A stretch of DNA of 64,000 nt from Cherax quadricarinatus (lineage: Eukaryota; Arthropoda; Malacostraca; Decapoda; Parastacidae): NCBI RefSeq assembly GCF_038502225.1, contig NC_091355.1, positions 11,042,448 to 11,106,447 of the forward strand. Reading direction: 5' to 3'. Position numbers and translations under genes: made by a program. The notes under the pieces are model-generated. The model did no database searches. It saw only the letters and a program-made list of their open reading frames with translations, and was not told the origin of the DNA. Below are positions 32,179 to 42,539 of this stretch, piece after piece; position 1 is the first letter of the stretch; every line of letters starts with the position of its first letter.

Positions 32179-34127
32179 TCAACTATCAAGAAAGCATTTT
32201 AGGTCAAGGTTGATATTGGAGTTTAAGGTCCTGTAGATGTAGATTGCACAGTAGCAAGTGTGGATGTACTGAACAGGGAGTAAGTTTAGATCTATGAAGA
32301 GTGGGGGGGTGTGTTGCCAGGGATGGGATTTAGTGATTATTCTTACTGCAGCTTTTTGTTGGGTTATTATTGGCTTTAGGTGTGTTACTGCAGTTGATCC
32401 CCAAGCACAAATAGCATAGGTGAGGTATGGATAAATAAGTGAGTGGTATAGTGTGAGAAGGGCATTTTGCGGCACTTAGTATCGTATCTTGGAGAGGATC
32501 CTAACCGTTTTGGATACTTTTTTGCTTATGTGTTGGATATGGGTGCTGAAATTCAAGTTGTTGTCAAGGTATAGGCCTAGGAATTTGCCCTCATGTCTGG
32601 TAATTAGAGTGTTGTCGATCTTAATGTTAATTTGTGCGTCTCCCGCTCTGCTACCAAACATATTTATTATAATCAAAAAGAAGCGCCAAGCCACAAGGAC
32701 TATACAGCACTACCAAACATAATACAGTAGGTTTTGTCAGTGTTAAGCGTAAGTTTATTGGCTGTCATCCAAGTCGATATTTTGATCAGCTCCTCGTTAA
32801 CAATGGTGTTGAGGGTGGCAAGATTAGGGTGAGAGATGACATAAGTCGTGTCGTCAGCAAAGAGAATGGGTTTCAGGTGTTGGGATACGTTTGGAAGATC
32901 ATTGATGTATACGAGGAAGAGCAGGGGACCAAGGACACTTCCCTGCGGATCTCCAGTATGAAGTGGCCGTGTTGTTGATGCTGTGTCTTTAATGGTGACA
33001 TACTGATACCTATTAGTAAGGTAAGATTTGAAATAAGCAAGCGCATGGCCTCTTATACTGTAATGGTCAAGTTTGTGGAGTAGGATGTCGTGGTCTACTG
33101 TGTCAAAAGCTTTTCTTAGGTCAATAAAAATTCCTAGTGGATATTCCTTATTTTCCAATGCTGTGTAAAGCAGATCTAGCATTTTTATGATTGCATCATT
33201 AGTGCTTTTATTTTTCCTGAAACCAAATTGGCAGGGGTTGAGTATGTTTTGTGCCTTTATAAATGAATATAGTCTCCTGTGCACGAGTTTCTCAAAGATT
33301 TTGGATAGCAATGGTAAGTTTGATATTGGCCTATAGTTGTTTAAGTCTATAGGGTCACCACCTTTATGTATTGGTGTAACCCTTGCCATCTTGAGTAGTT
33401 TCGGGAAGGTGCTAGTTTCTAGTGACTTGTTAAAAAGTAATGAAATAGCATGCAAAAGGACATGGGCCGCTCGCTTGTACAGTAATGGTGGGACATGAGA
33501 CAGATTCCCTGAGTTATTTTTAAGTGACTTTATAATCTCGGTGACTTCCGTGGGCTCAGTTGGTGCAAGATAGAAGGAATTTGGGAAATTCTCATCTAGG
33601 TAGTCCCCGGCATGGGCATTGGTATGTGGGATTTTATTGGCGAGATTAGATCCTATGGTTGAGAAGAAATCGTTTATCTTGTTAGCTGTGTCAGTGGGAT
33701 GTAGTGGTGTTTCATTAGGTTTAGTTAGGACAATATTCTTGTTTTTTTTCAGTTTGTGGGTCCCTAGAATCTGAGAGAGTGTTTTCCAGGTCTTTTTTAT
33801 ATCTCCTCTAGTGTCTGTGAATCTACTGGAGTAGTATAGTTGTTTGGCTTTCTTTATTACTTTGGTGAGAACTGATGAATAGTGTTTAAGAATATCTTTG
33901 TGTATTAAGCCCTGTCTATATTGCTTTTCATATTGGTCTTTCTTGTCAATGGATTTCAGAATGGTGCTGGTTAGCCATGGGCAACCAAGCCGTTTGTTTG
34001 TGATCTGTTTCGTTTTTATAGGACAATGTTTGTTGTATAGTCTAAGTAATTTGTTAAGAAAAATGTCTGTCCAGTCATCAACACCATTGGCCTTGGAGAA
34101 TTCTGTAGGCCAGTCAACAGTCTCTAG
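32179..34127 (-). pseudogene. Family C ORF2, RT part
   Basis: The open frame 32700-33455 has [69 protein letters not shown] (D in place of the usual V) and ILFADDTTYVIS, so the catalytic aspartates are kept. Further frames at 32476-32694 and 32179-32475 carry GKFLGLYLDNNLNFSTHI, ISKKVSKTVRILSKIRY and LYHSLIYPYLTYAICAWGST. Upstream (33456-34127) the linker to the endonuclease is partly readable. It is broken by a SINE-1 insertion at 32663-32710 and some frameshifts. Confidence 0.85.
32663..32710 (-). repeat. 5'-truncated SINE-1 insertion with 11-bp TSD
   Basis: TACCAAACATA flanks it at 32652-32662 and 32711-32721. The insert is TTATTATAATCAAAAAGAAG, CGCCAAGCCACAAGG, ACTATACAGCAC, the last about 48 bases of SINE-1 in antisense. 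Because the A/T-rich end is kept and the other end is lost, SINE-1's 3' end is the TTATTATAATCA side. Confidence 0.8.
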
Positions 34128-34179
34128 TTAGCGTAGGCCTAACTAAGTGAAGTGTGGCAGTGTGGGCAAGTCTGCCGGC

Positions 34180-34365
34180 TCACACCCACCCTGCACCCAC
34201 CACCCACCCTGCACTCACCACCCACCCTGCACCCACCACCCACCCTACACCACCACCCACCCTACACCCACCACCCACCCTGCACCACCACCCACCCTAC
34301 ACCCACCACCAACCCTGCACCACCACCCACCCTGCACCACCACCCACCCTACACCACCACCCACA
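34180..34365 (+). repeat. Tandem repeat in A1 5' UTR
   Basis: Units of about 12-17 bases built on CACCCACCCTGCAC and CACCACCCACCCTACAC, about 11 copies, upstream of the ORF1 ATG. Such 5' UTR tandem units can carry promoter activity in other non-LTR elements; nothing here proves that. Confidence 0.85.
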
Positions 34366-34481
34366 TACTGCAAACTTGGTTCGTATAAATACATCTTGCA
34401 TATTACTGGCACCAGCAAGAGAAAGGTAAAGTGGAAATCAGTTTTCTTCCGTGGCATACAGTGTAGTAGGATACAGACAGG

Positions 34482-35667
34482 ATGTCAGCACAGCATATCT
34501 GTGGGACATGTAAAAAAATCCTTGGAAGGAAATCCAGAATCACATGCAACCTATGCTCTTCCAAACACCATATCTCTTGTACTAGACTAAATACAGCCTC
34601 AAAAAATGACCTCGAACTAGCAAGGTGCTTCTGGTTGTGCAATAAAGATGTAGAACTTTGGGCAGGTATCAGAAAGGTACTAAGGAGAGTAATAAATGAT
34701 AAAAATAATCAAGAAAACAAGGATGACCTCTTGGATAGTCTACCAAAAATATATAAAACATGGGAGAAAGAGATAGTGTATCAAAAAATGCAGAATGTCC
34801 ATACCACAACAGATGACTCGAAACTATCTAGTCACCCACATGGTGCTAAGCCAGACCCATCCCCCAGTCATAGCACTAATACCCACAGTGCTGGTGCTGG
34901 CCCAGGCTCCCCCAGGCATAGCACCAATACCCTCAGTGCTGGTGCTGGCCCAGACCCAGCCCCACCCCCCAGCCCCAGTGCTGACCCAGACCCAGCCCCC
35001 AGCCTTACTGCCAGCCCAGACTCTCCTAGGGACACTACCCAAACCACCACAAAAACAGTAAATATACAACCATCATTGCACAAGACCGTGGCCCACAGTA
35101 CAGATGTTGGAGAGGAGTCTCCTCCTTCCTCTACTGGGGAAAGTAGATGGAATCCAGGACGGGGTGGCCCTGGCTTGGATACTGAGGATTATAGTGCAGT
35201 CCCAGAACCTGCAGAAATTGACAACACACCTCCCAACAATTCTCAACCAAAGGTGAATTTGGTGCAAATATTATGCTTGGGGCATCTGTAAGCATGGAAT
35301 AACAGGGGAAAAAAATGGGACATGCAACTTTGACCATCCCAAAAAATGTAGCGACCTCCTGTCTAAAGGAGTGTGTCGTTCTTCTTCCTGTACTTTCTTT
35401 CACCCAAAAATGTGCCACTCCTCGGTCCTCCAGAAGCAGTGTTACAACATCGAGTGCCCTGCATACCATCTAAAAGGGACCAGGAGGCACAGACCCCACA
35501 AGACAAACAATAGTAGCTACGACAACCCAACTCCAGGTGATTTTTTAGTGGCAGGAAACGAAAAAAGAAAATGGAAGGAAATAAAAATAATCCACCACCT
35601 TGGAGCCTTGTTGGACTGGAGGTGCAGCCAGTGGCCACCCATGGCCCTCCAGAATTACAACTACTGA
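34482..35667 (+). pseudogene. A1 ORF1: PHD-like finger plus triple CCCH zinc fingers
   Basis: The first frame, 34482-35291, begins MSAQHICGTCKKILG. It has C7, C10, C22, C25, H30, C33 and a C49-x3-C53 pair, a PHD-like pattern, then a basic/helical stretch and a Pro/Ser/Ala-rich part with the repeat HSTNT.SAGAGP. A one-base shift near 35255 moves it to the frame 35263-35667, which holds three CCCH fingers: C-x7-C-x11-C-x3-H, then two of C-x8-C-x4-C-x3-H, ending near LKGTRRH. The stop TGA at 35665-35667 overlaps the likely ORF2 start. ORF1 proteins of such elements bind element RNA; that is inferred here. Confidence 0.78.
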
Positions 35668-38600
35668 TGCCAATAACAAAATCCCCCCAACAAACACAGA
35701 ATACAACCTCGTTCATATTTGCTAATATACAGGGCCTTAAGCCATCCACCAACAACAAAATACCTTTTATCAGTGGACTTCTAGTGGAGTCTAATGCAAT
35801 GTTTGCAGCCTTCACAGAGACTCACACAAAAGATCACTTTGACAGTGAAATATGGATAAGTGGTTACAACCTTTTTAGATGCGACAGAAAAAACAGGCAA
35901 CAAGGGGGGGTTGGCCTGTATGTCAAAGAGTCCCTTATCTGCACGGAGTTGCTGAACACCACAAATGAGGTAGTTGAAGTTCTATCAATAAAGATCGAGA
36001 ACCAAAACCTAGTCATTGTGGTTGTATACAAGCCACCAAATGCAACCTCCCAACAGTTCAAGGAACAGCTACTGAAAATCGATTACTGTTTGGAAAACCT
36101 TCCAGCTCCATCCCCAAACATCTTACTGCTTGGTGATTTCAACCTAAGGCATACAAAATGGAAGAATGTAGCAAATAATGTTATAGTTGAAACAATCCCC
36201 GGAGGTAGCGCAGATGAAAGGTCACACACACATGAGCTACTAAGTCTCTGCGAAAAACACACCTTAAGCCAGCAGATAGTGGAGCCAACAAGACTAGAAA
36301 ACACACTTGACCTTATCTTCACAAATAATGAGGACCTGATAAGAGACATAAGAATATCAAAAACAACTAATTCCGATCACAATCTAATTGAAGTCCAGAC
36401 GTACATGCATAGGAGTCCTGAACAGCAGAATGCATGTACCTGTGAAGGTGTCTTCACAAAATACAATTTCAACAACAAGAACATCAACTGGGACCAGGTA
36501 AACCATGTCCTAAACGAAATATGTTGGGGAGATGTCTTAAATGACATGGATCCAAACCAGTGCCTTGAAAGGATCAACTTCCTGGTAGCCGAAGCATGTT
36601 TTAGGCATATTCCCCTAAGAAAGAAGAAGAGCAGGAGTAAACTGGAGAGAAAAAGACGCTCCCTCTACAGAAGACGACGAAGAGTCACTGAGCTCCTCAG
36701 GAGTGCTAGAATATCTGATACACGAAAGGAGGTGCTGACCAGGGAAGTGGAAACTATCGAACTTAAGCTAAATGACTCTTACAGGAACCAGGAGAGGCAG
36801 GAGGAGCTTAAAGCTATTAGTGAAATTGAAAGAAATTCAAAATATTTCTTTTCATATGCCAAAAACAAGGCAAATACCACATCTAGTATCGGGCCCTTAC
36901 TCAGACAGGATGGGACTTACACAGACGACAACAAGGAAATAAGTGAAATATTGAAATCCCAGTACGACTCTGTGTTTAGTGAACCACTAATCGGTCTGAG
37001 GATCGACGACCCAAATGATTTCTTCATGAATGAGCCTCAAAACTCCATAAATGTATGCCAGATTTCCGACATTACCCTAACTCCGATAGATTTCGAAAAA
37101 GCCATTGACAACATGCCTATGCACTCAGCCCCGGGCCCAGACTCGTGGAACTCTGTTTTCATTAAGAACTGCAAGAAACCCCTCTCGCATGCCCTAAGTA
37201 CACTATGGAGGAGGAGCTTGGACATGGGCGAAATTCCACAGTCACTTAAAACAACGGATATAGCCCCACTCCATAAAGGTGGCAGCAAAGCATTAGCTAA
37301 GAACTATATACCAATAGCTCTGACGTCCCACATCATAAAAATCTTTGAAAGAGTGCTAAGAAGCAGAATTGCAAATCACCTGGATTCCCAAAATCTGCAC
37401 AATCCAGGGCAACATGGGTTCAGGGCAGGTCGCTCCTGCCTCTCACAACTACTGGATCACTATGACATGGCCTTGGATGCACTGGAAGAAAATCAGAATG
37501 CAGATGTAATATACACAGACTTTGCAAAAGCATTTGACAAATGCGATCATGGCGTAATAGCCCATAAAATACGTGCTAAAGGAATAACTGGGAAAGTGGG
37601 GAGATGGATCTTCAACTTCCTAACAAATCGAACACAAAGAGTAGTGGTCAACAGAGTTAAATCGGAGGCTGCCATAGTGAAGAGCTCTGTTCCACAAGGC
37701 ACAGTACTCACCCCCATCTTATTCCTTATCCTCATATCAGACATAAACAGAGATATACACCACAGCACCGTATCATCCTTTGCGGATGATACTAGGATCT
37801 GCATGAGGCTGTCATCTGCTGAGGACGCGGTTAACCTCCAAGAAGATATAAACAAAGTTTTCCAGTGGGCAACGGTAAACAATATGATGTTCAATGAGGA
37901 CAAATTCCAACTACTCCGTTATGGAAAACTGGAGGAGATAATAACTAGAACAGAGTATACTACTGACTCCGGCCATACAATAGAGCGGAAAAATAATGTA
38001 AGGGACCTGGGAGTAGTAATGTCTGAGGATCTCACTTTCAAGGATCACAACAGTGCCATGATCGCACGTGCAAAGAAAATGATAGGATGGATAATGAGAA
38101 CTTTCAAAACGAGAGATGCCAAGCCCATGATCCTTTTCAAATCACTTGTTCTCTCTAGGCTGGAATACTGCTGTACATTAACATCTCCATACAAAGCAGG
38201 TGAAATCGCAGATCTAGAGAGTGTACAGAGATCCTTTACTGCACGTATAAGTTCTGTCAAGCACCTTAACTACTGGGAACGCTTGGAAGCACTTGACTTG
38301 TACTCGTTGGAACGCAGGAGGGAGAGATATATCATAATCTACACTTGGAAAATCTTGGAAGGAATGGTCCCAAATCTACACACAGAAATCACTCCCTACG
38401 AAAGTTAAAGACTGGGCAGGCGATGCAAAATGACGCCAATAAAAAGTAGGGGCGCCATTGGTATACTAAGAGAAAACACCATAAATGTCCGGGGCCCAAA
38501 ACTGTTCAACAGCCTCCCATCAAGCATTAGGGGAATTGCCAATAAACCCCTGGCTGCCTTCAAGAGAGAGCTGGACAGATACCTAAAGTCAGTGCCGGAT

Positions 38601-38714
38601 CAGCCGGGCTGTGGCTCGTACGTCGGACTGCGTGCAGCCAGCAGTAACACCCTAGTTGATCAGGCCCTGATCCATCGGGAGGCCTGGTCATGGACCGGGC
38701 CGCAGGGGCGTTGA
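35571..38714 (+). pseudogene. A1 ORF2: endonuclease and reverse transcriptase, one premature stop
   Basis: 945 codons open from 35571 to a TAA at 38406-38408, then 101 more in-frame codons to TGA at 38712-38714. The TAA replaces the lysine codon seen in other copies (ES-K-RLGRRC). The likely true start is the internal ATG at 35667 (residue 33), overlapping the ORF1 stop. The AP-like endonuclease has N52, TETH with E83, GGVGLYV, VVYKPP, LLLGDFN (about 186-191), DLIFTN and SDH (268-270). The RT has NYIPIALTSHIIK, QHGFRAGRSCLSQLLDHYD, YTDFAKAFDKCDH, SSVPQGTVLTPILF and FADD (737-740). The enzyme nicks target DNA and primes reverse transcription there. No RNase H domain is seen. Confidence 0.9.
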
Positions 38715-38745
38715 TCCCCGGAATAACCTCCAGGTAACCTCCAGG

Positions 38746-39560
38746 TAGGTCAGCTGTGAACTTCCTTATTGAGGCCTCGTCATGGAGTCTAAATGAGACT
38801 TTGTTGTATTCAAGTGGTGGTTTACTAATGTTTGTCAGGAGGAAGGTAGGGTAGTGGTCTGTAGTGCTATCTGTGATTATCCCTGATTTAAGGGGGGCTA
38901 GTATATTGGTCCATATGTGGTCTATTATGGTTGCATTTGTCTCAGTGAGCCTGGTTGGTTTAGTTATTGTTGGTATGAGAAGTGTGTTGTTCATATTGTT
39001 GATGAAATCAGTTACAGGCTGATCATTTGGTATGCCAAGGTTGATGTTGAAGTCTCCAGCTAAGAGAAGGTGGTGTTTATTCCTTTGTTTGTTATTAGTG
39101 ACTTTAATTTCTCACTGAAATTTGGGATGTTTGTGTGAGGTATCCGGTAAATGGCACCGATTGTTATAGGTGTCTTAAGATTTTTTACAGTAAAATTAGC
39201 AAAAATGTATTCCCCATATTCATCACTAAAGCAAGTGGTGCTAATACAAGATAATTGGTTAGAGTAATAGATTGCAATACCACCCCCAACTTGGTTTGGT
39301 CTGCAGTTGTGAATTGTGTATCCTGGTAGAGGGTAGATATCTATTGTGTCCTGCTTAAGCCAGGTCTCAGTAAGAATGCAGGAGAAGGGTGTCTTTAGTG
39401 ATTCAAGGAGTGCCAGGAGGTCATCATAGTGTCTGCTTAAGGACCTGATGTTGTAGTTAAGTACTGATAGACTTTTAGCATTGTTTAGGATAGTGCTGGC
39501 TTGTGATGCTGTGTAATAATAGGTTTTGATTGGGTGTCAGATTATGGAGGTTTAGATCAG
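38746..39560 (-). pseudogene. Family C ORF2, endonuclease part
   Basis: Minus strand, several frames. NYNIRSLSRHYDDLLALLES and ILTETWLKQDT near 39370-39470 are the N-terminal and glutamate motifs of the AP-like endonuclease. Then come GGGIAIYYS near 39270, IGAIYRIPH near 39140, a LLLAGDFNINLG block near 39040-39075, and TRLTETNATIIDHIWTN with STTDHYPTFLL near 38850-38960. The frame shifts in places. It runs straight into the A1 insertion at 38745. Confidence 0.75.
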
Positions 39561-39745
39561 GGTCAACGTGATCAATCATCTTCTAGGTTTAAATTATGGT
39601 TATTTATATCCTGAGTTGTGTGGTAAGTTCTAGTACTGATATCTGTAGTGGTGGGAAGTTTGGACAAGTATATAGCTAGAGTATTTTGGTCATATAGAGT
39701 ATAGTCACTACTACACATAATGAAGTTGATGTTGTCTATGTGTTG

Positions 39746-40085
39746 TGCTGGAATGAACTAAAGTACAACTAGGTATAAACTAGTAATATAAAAATACAAA
39801 TTAAAAATAGAACAAGACTCTCACTTGTAATTGCACTAAGGTCTAACATAATGACTTTTGAGCTAGAATGAGCTATAGTACAACTAGGTTGAATCTAATA
39901 ATATAAAAATACAAATTAAAAATAGCACCAGTCTCTCACTAGTAATTGCACTATGGTCTAATATAGTGAATTTGGTATTGACTATGTATTGAGCTAGAAT
40001 GAGCTATAGTACAACCGAGTTTAATCTAATAATATAAAAAAGGCACAAGACTCTCAATTGTAATTGCACTAAGGTCTTATATAAG
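39746..40085 (-). repeat. Triplicated 115-131-bp unit in the family C 5' region
   Basis: AGCTAGAATGAGCTATAGTA occurs at 39861 and 39992 and as TGCTGGAATGAACTAAAGTA at 39746. Each is followed by ACAACTAGG/ACCGAG, TCTAATAATATAAAAA, CTCTCACT and TAATTGCACTAAGGTCTA. The repeats lie between the ORF1 relic and ORF2 of family C. Confidence 0.8.
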
Positions 40086-40629
40086 TTGTTTACAAGAATT
40101 AGAGTATAGCTAGATTTAAATTGACAGGATAAAATACACAAGTTAAGGTAGCAAAAGAATAATAAAAAAAATGATAAAAATAGAAATGGCAATGACTTGG
40201 TTATAATATGCTAGTAAGATGGTAGACAGGATAATATAAAAGTTGTAGTTGAAAATACTAATTTAAAAGTATAGAATATAAATGGTCAATAAAAGAAGTT
40301 TACAATAAGTTTGGTCAATATAGTTTAAAGCAAAATTGGGCAATAATAGGGATTTTAGAATAAAATTGGGCAATTGAGTATTTCTTAAAGTGAGGTAGAA
40401 TTATTGAGGACAAGTTATGGTTAGTTTATAATAAAATAAGATGGAACAGTGATGTGGTAAGTTGTAAAAATGGAGATAGATTCTGTAGATATTAAACACA
40501 ATTAAGACTATGAGGTAGAATGGTCGTTGAATACAACAATGACAATCAAAAGTAGTTGGGGTATTAGAATTTTAGGGGGGCACAAATTTATGACAATATA
40601 ACACTAACGGTGGACTATGGGTATTATCT
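40086..40629. other. AT-rich stretch between the family C ORF1 relic and the triplication
   Basis: AT-rich, with GGGCAAT words spaced irregularly at 40348-40376. No coding signal. Probably still within family C. Confidence 0.35.
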
Positions 40630-40890
40630 GCACTTTACTCTGATTCTGTTAGTCCAGCCTCACTTAGGAATGTTTTAAGGTCATGTTCTGTAGAGATGAA
40701 GTCTCTCTTCCCAGTGGGCTGTTTCCTAACTGCGATTTTTCCATCCCTTACAAAGCACTGGTGGATTTTTTGGGCATAGCGTAATTTTCTTAGCCGATAA
40801 AGAAGGTTTTGTCTGTTTTGGTAAGGCACTCATTGACGTAAACGTCAGATTTCATAGAAATAGATGTTTTCAGTAGGTTGTTTCTTTGTA
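40630..40890 (-). pseudogene. Family C ORF1 C-terminal relic
   Basis: Minus strand: SDVYVNECL near 40840-40865, then after a one-base shift NRQNLLYRLRKLRYAQK, QCFVRDGKIAVRKQ and ISTEHDLKTFLSEAGLTESE with a stop near 40635. This VNE-L...LL..LR.LR...K...C...DGKI pattern is the common C-terminal segment of ORF1 proteins in many animal non-LTR elements. The N-terminal part is not found upstream. Confidence 0.65.
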
Positions 40891-41183
40891 GGCTAGTTTG
40901 GAATTTTAACAGCACTTTTTTTTTTACCCGCTTGGTAGCCCATCAGTTTGCAATCCTGAACAAATAACCCGCACATAGGAAAATGAAACTTATCAAGAGG
41001 GCCTTAATAGTCAGGTTAGCATCACATAATTAACACACTAGTTTTTATTTAGCAAAACTGAATATATCAGCAATGTGCTGCTACCATATTCTACATGACA
41101 GACATACAGTGAGAATAAAGGCTGTTTCCCATGTCCTTCCATCACGCAGGATGAGCTTCATACATCACAGTATCGAAATCTGT
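40891..41183. other. Unassigned stretch left of SINE-1
   Basis: No gene seen. The 5' end of family C may lie in it. Confidence 0.3.
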
Positions 41184-41196
41184 CGCCTTAGTAGGA

Positions 41197-41360
41197 TTAT
41201 TATTATTATAATCAAGGGGGAAGCGCTAAACCCGGAGGATTATACAGCACCTGGGGGGGGATGTGGAAGGCATTCAGGCTTAATTCGGGGAACTGGAGCA
41301 CAGATCCAATTCCCTAAATCAAGAGCCCCTCACCAACATCAAGGAACCTTCCTTGAGGGG
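41197..41360 (-). repeat. SINE-1, full length (164 bp), 13-bp TSD
   Basis: Flanked by CGCCTTAGTAGGA at 41184-41196 and 41361-41373. As written on the plus strand: TTATTATTATAATCAAGG, AAGCGCTAAACCCGGAGG, ATTATACAGCACCTG, then GGAGCACAGATCCAATTCCC, TCAAGAGCCCCTCACC, CATCAAGGAACCTTCC, TTGAGGGG. The element is read on the minus strand, ending in the ATAATAA tail. Confidence 0.88.
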
Positions 41361-41373
41361 CGCCTTAGTAGGA

Positions 41374-41694
41374 GACTCCGGTAGGGCAATGAGAACATCG
41401 TCAAGTATTCCATGTGTTTATCAAAAATAATATAAATTTAAGCGCTAGTGGTTAACGGGATTTAAGCCTATCCACTATACGCGAGTCATTAAAGAATTAC
41501 CAGTATAGGTCGTACAGCGCTGTGGATAGAAATGTGCGAAGGTAGGAATGAGTGAGGGGTCAGGGTGGACGAGGGAAGGAATGAGTGAAGGGTCGGGATG
41601 GGCAAGGGTAAGAGTGAGGGGTGAGTGAGAGTAGGAATGAGTGAGGAGTCAGGGTTAGTGGAGGTCGGAGTTAGGTATCAGCTACGGGAACTTC
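41374..41694. repeat. GAGTGAGG-rich low-complexity block and flanks
   Basis: Irregular repetition of AATGAGTGAGGGGTCAGG-like words at about 41540-41680. A SINE-1 scrap (AGGTCGTACAGCGCTGTGG) lies near 41504. Confidence 0.55.
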
Positions 41695-41800
41695 AAATAA
41701 TAATGATAAACTATTTCTATAAGTATGGTTCACAAATAAGGAAACAGTGACATTACTGACATACTATATATGAAGCCCCTGGTTATACAGAACATTTATG
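41695..41800 (-). repeat. SINE-2 3' portion
   Basis: AATAATAATGATAAACTATTTCTATAAGTA, CTGACATACTATATATGAAG and TACAGAACATTT match, in the same order, the tail half of 16161-16265. Confidence 0.5.
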
Positions 41801-42140
41801 GCAGCAGAAGTGACTACCCATCAGTAAGGCAAACCTCAGACTCCTAGAAATTGGATAGGCAGCCAATTGGAGGAGAAAGTATGCCTAATTATGAAGAGGG
41901 AGAGCGAGGATTTGCGGCCACGCGTAGACATGGAACAAGCCACAGAAAACAAACTCAAGAATCAGGAGACGACAGTAACCATGACTACCACCTCAGTGAC
42001 GCAGTGGAGTCATAACCAGGGAGACAACTCCGCCAGCATCCACTTCACCCACTTTCCCCGAGATCCTACACATGACATAGTTGACATTCATGGAGCACTC
42101 TGACCACATGCAATATCCTGAAGACTCGTTTATTATATTT
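41801..42140. other. No supported gene
   Basis: A 78-codon frame at 41867-42103 shows no family resemblance. Confidence 0.3.
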
Positions 42141-42305
42141 ACAGAGGAAAGCTAAACTCGAAGGGGTCATAATACAGCTCATATGCAATTAGGGATGGGA
42201 AGTAATCTGGTTTAATCCAAGGAGGTATAAGATAGCTCAAATTCCCTGGAGCAAGAGCCCTTTACCATCATCATAATACTTCCCTTGGAGGGTGTAAAGA
42301 CGAAC
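42141..42305 (-). repeat. SINE-1 relic
   Basis: AAAGCTAAACTCGAAGGGG, TGGAGCAAGAGCCCTTTACC and ATACTTCCCTTGGAGGG in SINE-1 order; older than the TSD-flanked copies. Confidence 0.55.
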
Positions 42306-42539
42306 AGAATATTACCAACGTATGAATAATCCTGAAGCTGCTGAGGCACTGATCTCCTTAAAATTACTGCTTCTACCGGGGGCATATCTACGGAAAATAG
42401 CGCCTATGGCAAGCACTGAAATTGTACCCGTCCAAACAACTGACGCCCATCTTTTAGATAACTTTACCATAAAATGAGCTCAAAAATACAAGTCAGGCTC
42501 GTTAATCTTAACAAATCATAGCACTACATGAAAATTACA

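Larger units (their letters stand above)
31597..34127 (-). mobile_element. Family C non-LTR retrotransposon, 3' half
   Basis: The minus-strand element is split by an A element; this is its 3' half, the 5' half being 38746 to about 40900. The 3' UTR is 31597-32178, ending in a TTTGAATTTGAA-type tail, with GTCTGCCCGAAATGCCTAGC near 31718-31737. The coding half holds the region after the endonuclease and the whole RT. The clade looks L2/CR1-like, from the NYRPISNLPLLSKIFEK and FGFRKNKST blocks. Confidence 0.85.
34128..38745 (+). mobile_element. Family A non-LTR retrotransposon, nearly full length (A1)
   Basis: A 4618-base insertion into family C ORF2. The flanks join to restore family C (TCTAG on the left, TAGGTCAGCTG on the right), with at most a 3-bp TSD (TAG, 34125-34127 and 38746-38748). 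Order: 5' UTR with a short tandem repeat, ORF1 from 34482, ORF2 ending at 38714, a 31-base 3' UTR with two CCTCCAGGTA words. ORF1 has one frameshift and ORF2 one premature stop, so it is inactive but little decayed. Other A copies here (45486-49575, 21679-22575, 1-994) form a different, closer subfamily. Confidence 0.9.

Noticed and set aside
34245..34457. Gly/Val-rich minus-strand frame
   Set aside because: Antisense translation of the tandem repeat in the A1 5' UTR.
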